DNA of 64,000 nucleotides from Colletes latitarsis (GCF_051014445.1 NW_027488378.1:620001-684000), one strand, 5' to 3'; positions 32,038 through 43,396 are shown, counted from the stretch's first letter. Made by a program: numbers and translations. The notes: generated by a model from the sequence alone, not told the origin.

Positions 32038-34110
32038 CATTACCTTAGTGCTTTCTTACTAGCTTACTGCTCCTCCCTAGCTTACTGATTTCCTACATGC
32101 CTACTGCTTGGTTGCAACATTACTGCTCCCTAACTAGCCTACTGCTTCCTTACTAGCTTAGTGCTTGCTTACTAGCTTACAGCTTCCTCACTAGCAAACT
32201 GCTTGCATACTAGTCTAGTGCTCGCATGCCAGCTTCCTGCTTGCTTAGTACCTTACTGCTTTCTTGTTATCTTACTGCTTTCTTACTAGCTTAGTGCTCC
32301 CATACTAGCCTACTGCTTCCTTACTAGCTTAGTGCTTGCTTACAAGCTTAGTTCTTGGTTACTAGCTTCCCGCATACTTTCTAGCTTACTGCTTGCTTAC
32401 TAGACAACTGCTTTCTTACTAGCCTTCTCCTTGCACTCTAGCTTACTGCTTGCTTACTGACGCGCTGATTGCTTTCTAGCTCCATGCTTCTTTACTAGCT
32501 TCCTACTTGCATTCTAACTCACTGCTTGCTTACTAGACTACTGCTTGCATTCTAGCTTACCGCTAGCTTACTCGCTTACTGCATGCTTGCCAGCTTGCTG
32601 CTTGTTTACCTGCTTACTACTTGCTCTCTAGCTTGCTGCTTTGTTACTAGCATACTGCTTTCTTTCTAGCTCAATGCTTGCCTACTAGCTTTACTGTTTG
32701 CTTACTAGCTTACTGCTATGTTAGTAACTTGCAGCTCTGTTACTAGGTTACTGCTTGCTTACTAGCATACAGCTTTGTTAGTAACTTGCTGCCTTGATAC
32801 TAGCTTACGGCTTGCTTTCTAGCTTACTGATAGCTTACTAGCATACTTCTTCCTTACTAGCTTCCTCCTCGCCTACCAGCTCACTGCTTGCTTAGTAGCT
32901 TACAGCTTGCTTACTCGCTTGGTGTTTGCTTGCTAGTCTGTTGCGTGCTTTTGGGCTTACTGCTATCTTACTAGCCTACTATCTTACTAGCATACTGGCT
33001 ACTTGCTAGCTTACTGATTGCTTAGTAGTATACAGCTTCCTTTCTAGCATCCAGCTCGCTTACTAGCTCACTGATTGCTTACCAGCTTCCTGCTTGCTTA
33101 CCAGCTTATTGCTTCGCTACAACCTCACTGATCCCTTACTAACTAACTGCATTCTTACTAGCCTGCTGCTTGCATACTGGCATACTGCTTTGTTACTGCT
33201 TGCTTACTAGCTTACTACCTCCTTACTAGCTGACTGCTACCTTACCATCTTACTACCTGCATACTAGCATAATGGTTGCTTACTAGCATACTGCTCGTCT
33301 GCTAGTTTACTGTATGCTCAATAGCTAACTGCTTTCTTACTAGACTGCTGCTTGCTTTCAAGCTTTGTGCCCCCATACTAGCCAGCAGCTTGCTTACTAG
33401 CTTGCTACTTGCTTACTAGCTTACTGCTAGCCTACAAGCTTATTGCGTGCATACTACCCAGCTGCTTGCTTTCTAGGTTACAGCTTGCTTACCAGCTTCC
33501 TACTTGCTTACTAGCATACTGCTGCCTTACTAGCTTTCTCCTCGCTTACTAGCTCACTGCTTGCTTACTTGCTTATTGGTTGCTTAATAGCTTGCTGCTT
33601 GGTATCAAGCTAATAGCTTTCATACCAGCTTATAGCTTGCTTTCTCGCCTACTGCTTGTTTACTGGCTAACTGCTTTCTTACCAGCTTACTGCTTGCTTA
33701 CTAGCCCGCTGCTGGCATTCTAGCATACTGCTTCCTTTCTAGCTTCCAGCGTGCTTACTATCTTACTGTTTGCTTACTAGCCTACTGCTTGCTTACTAGC
33801 TTCCAGAAAGCTTGCACGCCTGCTGCTTGCTTACTAGACTGCTTCTTCCTTTCTAGCTTGTCGCTTGATTACTAGCATACTGCATTCTAACTAGCTTTCT
33901 ACTCGCTCTCCAGCTCACTGTTTGCATACTAGCTTACTGCTTCCGTACTCTCTCCCTGTCGCATACAGGGTCACAGCACGCTTACTAGCCTGCTGCTGGC
34001 TTTCCAGCATACTTGTCTCTTGCTAGCTTACTGCTTGCCTACTAGCTCACTGCTTCCTTAGAAGATTACTGCTTGCTTACTATTTTGCTGCTTGCTTACT
34101 AGCTTACTGC
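32038..34110 (+). repeat. 19-bp satellite block
   Basis: About 2.1 kb of degenerate 19-bp monomers between fragment E and the poly(T) of element F. No gene was seen. Confidence 0.97.
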
Positions 34111-34133
34111 TTTTTTTTTTTTTTTTTTTTTTT

Positions 34134-34626
34134 GTCGCGGGGAAAATCTTCGAAAGACCCCCTCCCACCTCTTTGGAGGGTGGCGGCAGGGTTGTGTGGG
34201 ATTCCTCGCGCCCGTAGAATGACGGGCGCGGGACCTACCCACAAAAAACCCCACGGTGACCCTTCCGCACGATTCGGGAGTATACCGGGAATCGCTCGAA
34301 GCATTCTTCCGGTATCCTCTCCGTGCCCGCGCTTTGCGCCCATCCCCGGGGGGGGACAAACGGTCCCCCCGGTAGACACACTGTCTCATAGCGGCATGAC
34401 GGGGCCACTCCATCCCGCCGCCATCCGTCCCGGGGCCGCATTTAGTGGCGGGCTGCGAGCCCCAACTCGCAACCGCCTGCGACCCCGTTTGTACCCCTCG
34501 GCGGCCGGGAGCTGATGGCCGCTCCAGGCCACCGAGGGTGCCTCCCCGTGGGCCGGACCCACCCGGTCCGACCCATCGCCGCCTGGTGGGAGGAGGCTCC
34601 ACTCAGGGCCCCCCTCCCAGCCAGGG
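34134..34626 (-). other. 3'UTR of element F
   Basis: Same subtype as the 3'UTR of element 3. The 13-bp stem-loop is present near 34277-34322 but weakened by substitutions in one arm (GGAGTATACCGG on the + strand). The terminal TTTTCCCC motif precedes the poly(A). Confidence 0.7.
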
Positions 34627-35920
34627 TCATCCGCCGCACAAAGACCGCCGCCCGCGACGCCCTCGCGCCACCATACGAGCGCGAGCCTCAGCGCGCCGCT
34701 GAAGCTCGCGCTCCCTTCCCGCGGCCTCCTTTTGCAGCATTACGGTCTCGCAGAAGGAGGCCACGGCCCTCCACTTCCTCTCGCTGCCGAGCATGGCGCG
34801 CACCACACCCGGCAGCGAGACATCCCGCCCTATGAGGCCCCCGCTCCCCCTCCCAAGCTGGGCATACCTGGAGGGTATGATCAGCCGTGTCCTGCTCGGC
34901 GTCACAATGGCAGCAACGCGCCTTCGGCTCCTTCCCTATCTGGCACAGGTATCTTCCGAAGCTACCATGCCCGGAAAATACCTGTGCCATCCGGTAAGTA
35001 AGGCTTCCATGGCCTCTGTCCAGCCACTCACACAGGAGTGGCCGAACAGCCCCGAATGTCCGATGCCCCGCAGTTGGCAGGGCCAACCGCTCCTGCCACG
35101 CGAGCACCACGAACTGCCGGGCCTGGCGCGTCAAATCGCCCCAAGCAGGTTCCTGCTCTCCCGGGACCGCCCTCACTCCCGCGCGACGGTCGACACGATG
35201 ACGATACATCATCGCGTGCGACCGCGCGAGGAGATCCATGGACGGCATCCCCGCAAGAACCGTCGCCGCCTCATGCGACACGGTCCGGTAGCCGCGGACG
35301 ACCCTCAGCGCCATCCGCCTCTGCACCCGGCGCAGCATGACGATGCTGAGGCCGCCAGGTCGTCCGCCAAGACGGGGGCCCCGTATAGGGCCACCGACTG
35401 AACCATTGCCACATAGAGGCGGCGAACTCGTCCTGCCGGGCCCCTCAGGTTGGGGAGGATCCGGCCTAAAGCCGAGACCATCCTCTCCAACCGGGAAACC
35501 AGGCAGCGGAAATGCTCCTCGAAGCGCCAGTGGCTATCGAGGATCAGCCCCAGATACCTCATCCGGGGCATCACCTCGATATCAGTCCCACCCACCCGGA
35601 TCAGAGGGGGTGGCGGATCCTGCCGAGGTGAATGGAACGCTATCACCTCTGTCTTATGGACCGCCACCGTCATCCCCATCCCCCTGATCCGATCGACGAC
35701 GCGTTGCACCCCCACCTCGGCGAGGCGCATGGCCCTCCCCCACTGAGCCCCGACGGCCAGCACCAGTGTGTCATCTGCGTAACACACGGCACTGACGTCG
35801 TCGGGGAGGTCGGCCCGCAACACCGCGTCGTACGCGATGTTCCACAGGAGTGGCCCGAGGACCGACCCCTGCGGAACCCCGCAGTAGACCTCCCTCCGCA
35901 TATCACCATCCCGGCCCGGA
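34627..35920 (-). pseudogene. ORF2 distal part of element F, frameshifted
   Basis: Second half of the R1-like ORF2 after the G insertion point: MRREVYCGVPQGSVLGPLLWN, the catalytic CYADDTLVL, the thumb region and the Cys-His tail (CQIGKEPKARCCHC, DTADHTLQVCPAW). A small deletion near 35347, in the AAS..RR region, shifts the frame. A larger deletion near 34840 removes codons and shifts it again, before the tail resumes (GRDVSLPGVVRAML). The copy is dead. The tail and 3'UTR are of the subtype also seen at the end of element 3. Confidence 0.85.
35909..35920 (+). repeat. Target-site duplication of element G, left copy
   Basis: TCCCGGCCCGGA lies inside the reverse transcriptase region of element F and is repeated at 38297-38308 after G's poly(A). 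Confidence 0.9.
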
Positions 35921-37751
35921 TCCCGGCCGGGTTTGGGTCTCGACCCAGGGCGTCCTTGGGGCCGACCTCAGGCGGTTGTTCGACCGCTGCCTGAGGGACG
36001 GGCGATTCCCCCCCAGTTGGAAGGTGGCGAGGATGGTCCTCCTCCGGAAGGAGGGTCGGCCCGCGGAGTCTCCCTCCGCATACCGGCCCATTTGTCTCCT
36101 CGACGAGGTGGGCAAGCTCTTCGAGCGTGTGATTGCTGCCCGCCTCGTCGAGCACCTGTCGCGGGGTGATCCCGGTCTGGCCGACTGCCAGTTCGGTTTC
36201 CGGGAGGGCCGATCGACTATCGACGCGATAGGTCGTGTGAGGGCCCTCTCTGAGGCGGCCGTCTCCCGGGGAGGGGTGGCATTGGCAATATCCTTGGATA
36301 TTGCCAATGCCTTTAACACCCTCCCCTGGGAAGAGATAAGGAGGGGACTCGAATATCATCGAGTCCCCCCTTGTCTCAGGGCGGTCGTCGGGGATTATCT
36401 CCGCGGCAGGTAGATCGAGTATCCGGGCCGGGATGGTGATATGCGGAGGGAGGTGAATTGCGGCGTTCCGCAGGGGTCGGTCCTCGGGCCACTCCTGTGG
36501 AACATCGCGTACGACTCGGTGTTGCGGGCCGGCCTCCCCGACGGCGTCAGCACGGTGTGTTATGCGGATGACACACTGGTGCTGGCCGTCGGGGCGCACT
36601 GGGGGAGGGCCATGCGTCGCGCGGAGGAGGGGTCGCAACGCGTCGTCGACCGGATCAGGGGGATGGGGATGACGGTGGCGGTCCATAAGACCGAGGTGAT
36701 TGCGTTTCATTCACCTCGGCAGGATCCGCCACCCCCTCTGATCCGGGTGGGTGGGGCTGACATCGAGGTGAAGCCCCAGATCAGGTATCTAGGGCTGATC
36801 CTCGATAGCCACTGGCGTTTCGGGGAGCATTTCCGCTGCCTGGTCCCCCGGTTGGAAAGGATGGTTGCGGCTCTGGGCCAGATCCTGCCCAACCTGGGGG
36901 GTCCGGCGGGCCGAGTTCGTCGCCTCTATGTGCCAATGGTCCAGTCGGTGGCCCTATACGGGGCCCCCGTCTGGGCGGACGACCTGGCTGCCTCCCGGCG
37001 CAGCATGACTATGCTGCGTCGGGTGCAGAGGCGCATGGCGCTCAGGGTCGTCCGCGGGTATCGGACCATGTCACATGAGGCGGTGACGGTTCTAGCGGGG
37101 ATGCCGCTCATGGACCTGCTCGCGCGGTCGCACGCGGTGATGTACCGGCACCGCGTCGACCGTCGCGCGGGGGTGGGGGCGGTCCCGGGCGGGCAGGAAC
37201 CTGCTTAGGGCGATTTGAAGCGCCAGGCCCGGCAGTCCGTGTTGCTCGCGTGGCAGGAGCGGCTGGCTCTGCCAACCGCGGGGCACCGGACTGTCGGGGC
37301 TGTTCGGCCACTCCTGAAGGAGTGGCTGGACAGAGGCCATGGCAGCCTCACCTACCGGCTGGCACAGGTATTTTCCGGGCATGGCAGCTTCGGAAGATAC
37401 CTGTGCCGGATAGGGAAGGAGCCGACGGCGCGTTGCTGCCACTGCGACGCTGAGCAGGACACGGCGGATCATACCCTGGAGGTATGCCCCGCGTGGGAGG
37501 GGGAGCGCCGTGTCCTGGTCGGCGTCGTCGGGCGGGATGTCTCGCTGCCGGGCGTGGTGCGCGCCATGCTCGGCAGCGAGGAGAAGTGGAGGGCCGTGGC
37601 CTGCTTCTGCGAGAACGTAATGTTGCAGAAGGAGGCCGCGGGGAGAGAGCGCGAGCTTCAGCGGCGTGCTGAAGCTCGCGCTCGTGCGGTGGCCCGAGGT
37701 CGTCGCCCGGTCGCGGGGCGTCGCGGGCGGCCGCCTCGGCGTGGCGGATGA
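35921..37751 (+). pseudogene. ORF2 C-terminal ~610 codons of element G, two nonsense codons
   Basis: One frame throughout, carrying the reverse transcriptase (AYRPICLLDEVGKLFERV, SLDIANAFNTLPW, GVPQGSVLGPLLWN, CYADDTLVL), the Cys-His region (CRIGKEPTARCCHC, DTADHTLEVCPAW) and the Arg-rich tail. Two tryptophan codons are now TAG, near 36412 and 37206. Elsewhere it is almost identical to element 3 up to about 27765 of the latter. The intact GGGG run near 36590 shows that element 3, not G, carries the one-base loss. The endonuclease is absent through truncation. Confidence 0.9.
37647..37683 (+). other. 16-bp perfect hairpin inside the ORF2 tail (element G)
   Basis: GAGCGCGAGCTTCAGC and its exact reverse complement are separated by the 5-nt loop GGCGT. 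The same hairpin is present in C (14527-14563) and, with a change, in F. Element 3 has lost part of one arm. Copy D1 begins exactly at this loop. Confidence 0.85.
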
Positions 37752-38267
37752 CCTAGGCTGGGAGGGGGGTCCTGAGGGGACCCTCCTCCCGCCAGGCGGC
37801 ACCGGGTCGGATCGGTTGGGGGTAGGAGTGCCTCCCCCTACCGGTCCGACGCAAGGGGAGGCACCCTCGGCGGTCCGGTGCGGCCATGAACGCCCGGCCG
37901 CCGAGGGGTGGAAACGGGGTCGTGGGCGGTTGCGAGTTGGGGCTCGCAGCCGCCAATAAACGCGGCCCCGGGACGGATAGCGGCGGGATGGAGTGGCCCC
38001 GTCCCGCCGCTATGAGGCAGTGTGTCTACTGGGGGGACCGATTGTCCCCCCGGGGGATGGGCGCGGTAGCGCGGGCACGGGGAGGATACCGGAAGAATGC
38101 TTCGAGCGATTCCCGGTATCCTCCCAAAGCGTGCCGAAGGGTCACCGTGGGGTTTTTAGTGGGTAGGTCCCGCGCCTGTCGTTGTACGGGCGCGGGGAAT
38201 CCCACACACCCCTCCCACCTCTCCCCAAGGAGGTGGGAGGGAGTCTTTGGAAGATTTTCCCCACGAC
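37752..38267 (+). other. 3'UTR of element G with four stem-loops
   Basis: It contains successive hairpins: GGGGGAC/GTCCCCC (about 38033-38053), the 13-bp GGGAGGATACCGG/CCGGTATCCTCCC (38080-38125), CCCGCGCC/GGCGCGGG (about 38168-38196), and CCCACCTC/GAGGTGGG just upstream of the poly(A). D1 and C share it almost base for base. Confidence 0.75.
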
Positions 38268-38296
38268 AAAAAAAAAAAAAAAAAAAGAAAAAAAAA

Positions 38297-39211
38297 TCCC
38301 GGCCCGGATACTCGATCCACCTGCCGCGGAGATAATCCCCGACGACTGCCCTGAGACACGGGGGTACCCGATGATATCCGAGCCCCCTCCGTATCTCCCC
38401 CCAGGGAAGGGTGTTAAACGCGTTGGCAATATCCAGCGATACCGCCAACGCCACCCCTCCCTTGGAGACGGCCGACTCCGAGAGGACCCTGACCCGACTG
38501 ATCGCGTCGGCCGTCGACCGGCCCCCCCGGATACCGTACTGGCAGTCGGCCAGGCCCGGAGCACCCCGCGACAGGTGCTCGACGAGGCGGGCAGCAATCA
38601 CTCGCTTGAAGAGCTTGCCCACCTCGTCGAGGAGAAAGATGGGCCGGAATACGGATGGAGACTCCGCGGGCCGACCCTCCTTCTGGAGGAGGAGCATCCT
38701 CGCCACCTTCCAACTGGGGGGGAATCGTCCGTCCCTAAGGCATCGGTTAAACAACCGCCTGAGGTCGGCCCCAAGGACGCCGTGGGTTAAGACCCTAACC
38801 CGGCCAGGCACACCATCCGGACCCGGGGCCGTGTTACGCGCCCCGAGCCGTCTGATTGCTGCGGCCAGTTCCCCCTGCGTGACCCCCGGCTCGGCCACCC
38901 ACTCCAACGGGGCTGTCGCCTCTGCCGGAGGACGTGGTCCCACCTCCCCAATTGGGAAGAGAGTATTGACCACGCCCTCAAGCAGCCGGGGGTCAAGACC
39001 CTCGGTGATGGGGGGCGCCCAAGGGCGGAGCTTGTTCAGCACCACCTTATAAGGGCGCCCCCAATGGTCGTCATCAAGGGTCTCGTGCAGCTCCTTCCAT
39101 GCCCGGGTCTTGGCTCGTTTGATGGCGACCTGCAGAGCCATCCGCCACATGCGGTATGCCTCATACAGGTCATCTGCCCTCGCTCGCGCCACACTATCGT
39201 CTCTCCGTAGA
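38297..39211 (-). pseudogene. ORF2 proximal part of element F
   Basis: Open fragment of the R1-like ORF2 from the linker after the endonuclease to mid reverse transcriptase: ADDLYEAYRM, AIKRAKTRAWKEL, FRPIFLLDEVGKLFKRV, SLDIANAFNTLPW, ending at RWIEYPGRD where element G was inserted. No stop lies within it. Its 5' end is fused near 39211 to the Gag frame of BEL/Pao copy 2, which produces a meaningless chimeric open frame. The endonuclease is missing. Confidence 0.87.
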
Positions 39212-40154
39212 TATTTGTCGCAGATTTGCTCTGTCCTTCGTTCACCATGGTGATGGCTCGAGCATGCACCTCCAGAAATTCCACTAACTCGTTAAACGAA
39301 GGGAATCTTGTGGAGAGCTTCTGGGACATTTCCCACTCTAATTTGAGAGACCCTTCAAGCTTGCTTTTGATCGCATGGGCCAGCAGCCAATCTCGCTGCT
39401 CTCGGTAAGTGCCCTGTTTTTCAAAAGCAGCGAAAGCCTGTTTGAAGGCAATGGTGACCTGATGTAAGCTAGTCAGGTCATCCTTCTTAATCGTCTTCAT
39501 TTTGGTCAACTGATCAATTAGTTTGGCGATCACAATACGTGGCAGCCCGAATTGCTCTTTCAGGGTTCGCCACGCTATCTCAAAATTACCCTCGGTAATT
39601 TCCAGGAGTGCAATCGCCTCCAGTGCCTGATCTTCCACACAGGCGTTCAGATACTGCAATCGATGCACATCTGAAAGCCTCGGGATTTCTATTACACTAG
39701 CGGTGAACAGATCGTCAAAATGGTTCCATTTACGAGGATCCCCGCCTAATATATGGAGACGTTGCTTTGGGAGTTCAATGGCAACATCGTGCTGGCTGAC
39801 GGACGACACCGAGGTTTTCTGATCTCCGGCGAGTTTGGTCAACTCCGCGGCAACGTACGCCTGGAACTCCATGAACATCGTCTCCCATGCTTCGAGTCCA
39901 TCCTTTATCACGAAGTTGCTTAATTCGCACTTCGCAGGTGGATGTTTCCTCCGAACAGTCAAATACTGATCAACAGCTTCCTTGTACTGTTCGGATACAG
40001 AGTCGAGCTTCGACTTGAGAAGTATCTCATCGTACTGAGCTCGACCGCGTTTCTTTAAATTAGCAATCGACCGTGACATCGCTTCAAATCGGGAGGTCAG
40101 GTCATCGAAATCGATTTCGATCTCGTTACGACCAGCTTCTCTGGACAATGCCAT
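39212..40154 (-). pseudogene. gag fragment of BEL/Pao copy 2
   Basis: Begins at the ATG at 40154 (MALSREAGRNEIEIDF), the same start as in copy 1, and stays open through the DUF1759-type Gag region to KSATNI, where it meets R1-like sequence. The zinc knuckles, protease, reverse transcriptase and integrase are lost. The open frame continues into antisense-independent R1 DNA as far as 39036, but those last codons are not BEL/Pao protein. Gag would build the particle shell; this fragment is not functional. Confidence 0.85.
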
Positions 40155-40258
40155 GGTGATTTTGTTGTTCGAGGATTGAAAATCGACTCGAAATTCGTCC
40201 CGTAAGTAACAACTTACGTGAACGTACTTGTAACTCTCTACTGTCTTTTCTACCTCGA

Positions 40259-40276
40259 ATCCGGCTCGAAGGACCA
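40259..40276 (-). promoter_or_regulatory. Primer-binding site of BEL/Pao copy 2
   Basis: The element strand reads TGGTCCTTCGAGCCGGAT, identical to copies 1 and 4. It is complementary, from memory, to the 3' end of tRNA-Tyr. Confidence 0.75.
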
Positions 40277-40278
40277 AA

Positions 40279-42189
40279 TGTTAAAGTACTAAGGGACCTT
40301 AAGGTGGGTCCGGATGAGCGAACAGACAGGTAGAGAAACAGTTACAACTTTTACAAAAATTAAATTTGTTATTAGAAAATATGATGAATTACAAACGTTG
40401 AATAAGGTAAAAATAAACAAAACGGAAAACAAAAATTGCGGAAAGCACGGCTCGCTTTTCCGGCCGGTCTCCTCTTTTCTTTCTCCTATTGCTTTACCTT
40501 GGTGGAGGCCTTCTGTAACATAATTGTACAGCAAAGTATGAATACTTTGCGGACAGCTTACACGTTAACGCGCGCGTCAGCTGCTTATCTCGCGCTCCAG
40601 CGCCAGTCTAGTGTATTTGGAGGGGAGAGCTGGCTGGCTATTTGGCGCTCTAACCAGTGGACTGTAATTTCTTTCTAGTCGATGAGATTCGTTTCCTACG
40701 ATCCCACCGACGCGCACAACCGGGTAGATCAAGTTTTCCTCCGATCTACCGGGTTCGCTCTCGCAATGCCACGGACGGGAAACCAAATGGAGGTTGCAAG
40801 TCTCCAAGAGGCTATATCCCGCGAGCACGCTCACCGTGCGAATGGCGTCTGGACACCACCAACCCAAGAGGACTTCCTGTCCTGGTTCGACTTCCTCGTC
40901 GGCTGCTCCTAACGAGCGACCTGCGGCCTGCCTACACAGCTGCCTAGCCAGCGATTCCTTTCAATTAGGAATGCCCGACAGCCAGCCGTAGCGACCTCGA
41001 CGGCGGCTCCTATAGTCCAAGGAACTGGCCTGCGGCTCGCCCGATTAGGACGAATTCCCCTGCTAACCTAACCACCCTACTTTTGCAGCTCAGTGTGGTC
41101 GAATCACAGCTGGTAGTAGGTGTAGAGTTGGGAGGAAGGCTCTTCGAACTCTTTGCTCCACCGTAAGCTCAGGCTCTACTTATTGTCCCATCACGACGGT
41201 ATATTGGAACGGGTTCTCAGAAGCCCGATGCACGGAGTGCACCACGAGGTGATATCCTTCCTGAATATCTACCTTCCGGTTGCTCCTACGCCGTATAGCT
41301 CCAGACTGGTCGTTGGAACTTTCCACCCCACCGGTCGGTGTACTCTCTACGATACACAGGACGGGTGGTTCCAGTGGGTTTCGTACGACTTCTACAAACG
41401 GTGAACTACCACCAGGTGATACCAGTATGTCAGTATCAGTCTTCCAGTAGCTCTAATTGGATAATCTACAAGGATAATTGGAAGAAGACTCAAGGCGATC
41501 CACACCGAGTCTCCAACGTCGCAGTCGCATCCACGACCGGCAACGTTCAATCACAACCCTGCGTCTACGATCGCTTCACATCTGGCGTGCCGTGTGATCG
41601 CTACAATGCCAGGCAGATTGTCCTATCTCTGGGAAAATCTCAAGTCACGATGACAAGATTTTCCAATAAATTGTTATCGCTGTCCACTTGCTTTGTATAC
41701 TAAGAGCGAGCTTAGCTCACACTCTTCTGAGCCTTGATTGAAAACCGGAGCGAGATCGTCAATAGATCTGCTCTGGATCACCGACGCCTCAGTACTGAAC
41801 CGTGACGATCTGCAAGCAGCCACGTCCCCGGCTGGCTCCGTCGCGCAGGCGCAGAACTGGTTAGCGACGTATCGCGCTGCTGGGCCCCGAGCAGCTCCTC
41901 GCTGCGTGGCCACGGCGCGGCTCTGCCGCGTTTCGTCTATCGATCTTTCTTCGATAGTTCACGTTCTCTCTCATTCTCGTCGCTAGCAACACAATTCCTA
42001 GAATTTCTCTCAAAACTCGAGAATTCCCGAGAAGCTAACTTGAAAAAACACGTAAATAGCCGCGGTATACGAATCTGAACGATGGAAAATTTCCACGTCA
42101 GCACAACCATCTAGAATAACGCGAATTCAATATAGATACGGGCATCGCGGTCGAGTTTCTACGTCTCGGACACAAGCGATATTTAAACA
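40279..42189 (-). repeat. 5' LTR of BEL/Pao copy 2 (1911 bp)
   Basis: TGTTTAAATATCGC...TTTAACA on the element strand. It aligns throughout with the LTR of copy 1, apart from substitutions and small indels such as an extra ATAATCTACAAGG near 41460 and a stretch near 41830. It is followed by CTAGC. Confidence 0.88.
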
Positions 42190-43396
42190 CTAGCATAATG
42201 CTTCCTCGGTAGCTCCCTGCTCGCATACTATCACACTGCTTGCATGCTAGCTTTCTGCTTGCTTACTAGGTAATTCGTTTCTAAACCAGCTTACTGCTTG
42301 CTTACTAGCTTACAGGTAGCTTACTAGCTTGCTGCTGGCTCACTAGCCTACTGCTTTCTTACTAGCTAACTGCTTTGTTACAAGCTTACTGCTTGCTTAC
42401 TAGCTTACAGCCTGCTTACTATCAATCTGCTTCATTTCTACCTTCCTCCTCGCTTAGTAGCTCACTTCATGCTTACTAGCTTACTGCTTGCTCACTAGCT
42501 TGCTGCTTGCTCACTAGCATACTGCTTCCTTACTAGCTTCCCGCTCGCATACTAGCTTACTGCCAGCTTTATAACTTACTGCCTGCTAGCTAGCTTGCTG
42601 CTTGCATTCTAGATTACAGTTTGCTTACTAGCATTCTGCTCCCTTACTGGGTCCCTGCTCGCTTACTAGCTTACCGCTTGCTTAGTAGTTTGCTGCTTGC
42701 TTTTGTAGCTTGCTGCTTGTTTTCTAGCTTACTGCTTGCTTGCTAGCATACTGCTTTATTACTAGCTCACTGCATGCCTACTAGCTTACTGCTTGCTTAC
42801 TAGCTTCCTGCTCGCTTACTAGCTCACTGCTTGCTTTCTAGCTTTCAGCTCGCTTGCTAGCTCACTTCTTTCTTCTTAGCTTACTGGTTACTTGCTAGCT
42901 TACTGCTTTTCTACTGGCTAACTGCTTTCTTACTAGTTTACTGCTTGCTTATTAGCATACTGCTTCCTTATTAGCTAATTGCTTTCTTACTAGCCAGCTG
43001 CTTGCTTACCAGCTTTCTTGTTGATTACTAGCTTACTGCATGCTTACTAACAGGCTACTTCCTTACTAGCTGACTGCGTGCTTACTAACATGCTGCTTGC
43101 TTTCGAGCTTACTGCTTGCTTACTAGCATACTGCTTTCTTACTAGGTAATTGCTTGCTTACTAGCCAGCTGCTTGCTCACTAGCTTACCTGTTTCTTACG
43201 AGCTTAAGGCTTGCTTAAGAGCAGGCTGCTTCCTTACTAGATTCCTGCTAGCTTACTAGCTCGCTGCTTGCTTATTAGCTTACTGCTTGTTCACTAGCTT
43301 ACTGCTTGCTACTAGCTTCTGCTCACTTACTAGCCTTCTCCTTGCATTCTAGCTTATTGTATGCTTACTAGATTGCTGCTTGCTTTCTAGCATACT
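42190..43396 (+). repeat. 19-bp satellite block
   Basis: About 1.2 kb of degenerate monomers between BEL/Pao copies 2 and 4. It ends in ATACT (43392-43396), the left target duplication of copy 4. No gene was seen. Confidence 0.97.

Larger units (their letters stand above)
35921..38296 (+). mobile_element. R1-like element G (plus), nested in F
   Basis: 5'-truncated copy of 2376 bp ending in a poly(A) (38268-38296, one G at 38287). It is flanked by a 12-bp duplication of F sequence. It keeps ORF2 from mid-length, and the 3'UTR of the C/D1 subtype. It begins at the palindrome CCCGGCCGGG, which shares CCCGGCC with the target, so the 5' junction may have formed by microhomology. Because the target is GC-rich element DNA, this family is not bound to the satellite. 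Confidence 0.93.
34111..39211 (-). mobile_element. R1-like element F (minus), interrupted by element G
   Basis: The minus-strand element ends in a 23-nt poly(A) (poly(T) at 34111-34133), with its 3' flank in satellite. Its body is split: 38297-39211 carries ORF2 up to mid reverse transcriptase, and 34111-35920 carries the rest and the 3'UTR. The two parts join exactly once element G plus one copy of the 12-bp repeat TCCCGGCCCGGA is removed. At its 5' side (about 39211) it runs straight into the Gag region of BEL/Pao copy 2, and no satellite target repeat is seen there, so that end is rearranged or truncated. Confidence 0.88.
39212..42189 (-). mobile_element. BEL/Pao copy 2, 3'-truncated (5' LTR plus gag)
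   Basis: A minus-strand relative of copy 1 with a full 5' LTR, the same primer site and the first ~314 codons of Gag. It is cut near 39211, where element F begins. The right flank, CTAGCATAATGCTTCC, repeats the right flank of copy 1 (CTAGCATAATGCTCCC). The left half, including pol and the 3' LTR, is missing, and satellite appears only beyond element F. The pair may be two insertions into one monomer type, or descendants of a duplicated locus. Confidence 0.87.

Noticed and set aside
406..37208. Tryptophan codons repeatedly turned to stops by G-to-A change (elements A and G, copia)
   Set aside because: Both G positions of TGG give stops by the commonest transition, so such cases are expected in decaying copies. 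Too few to claim an editing or hypermutation process.
39036..40277. 413-codon chimeric Gag-R1 open frame
   Set aside because: The last ~60 codons are R1-like DNA in a non-native frame after the fusion point; the openness is accidental.
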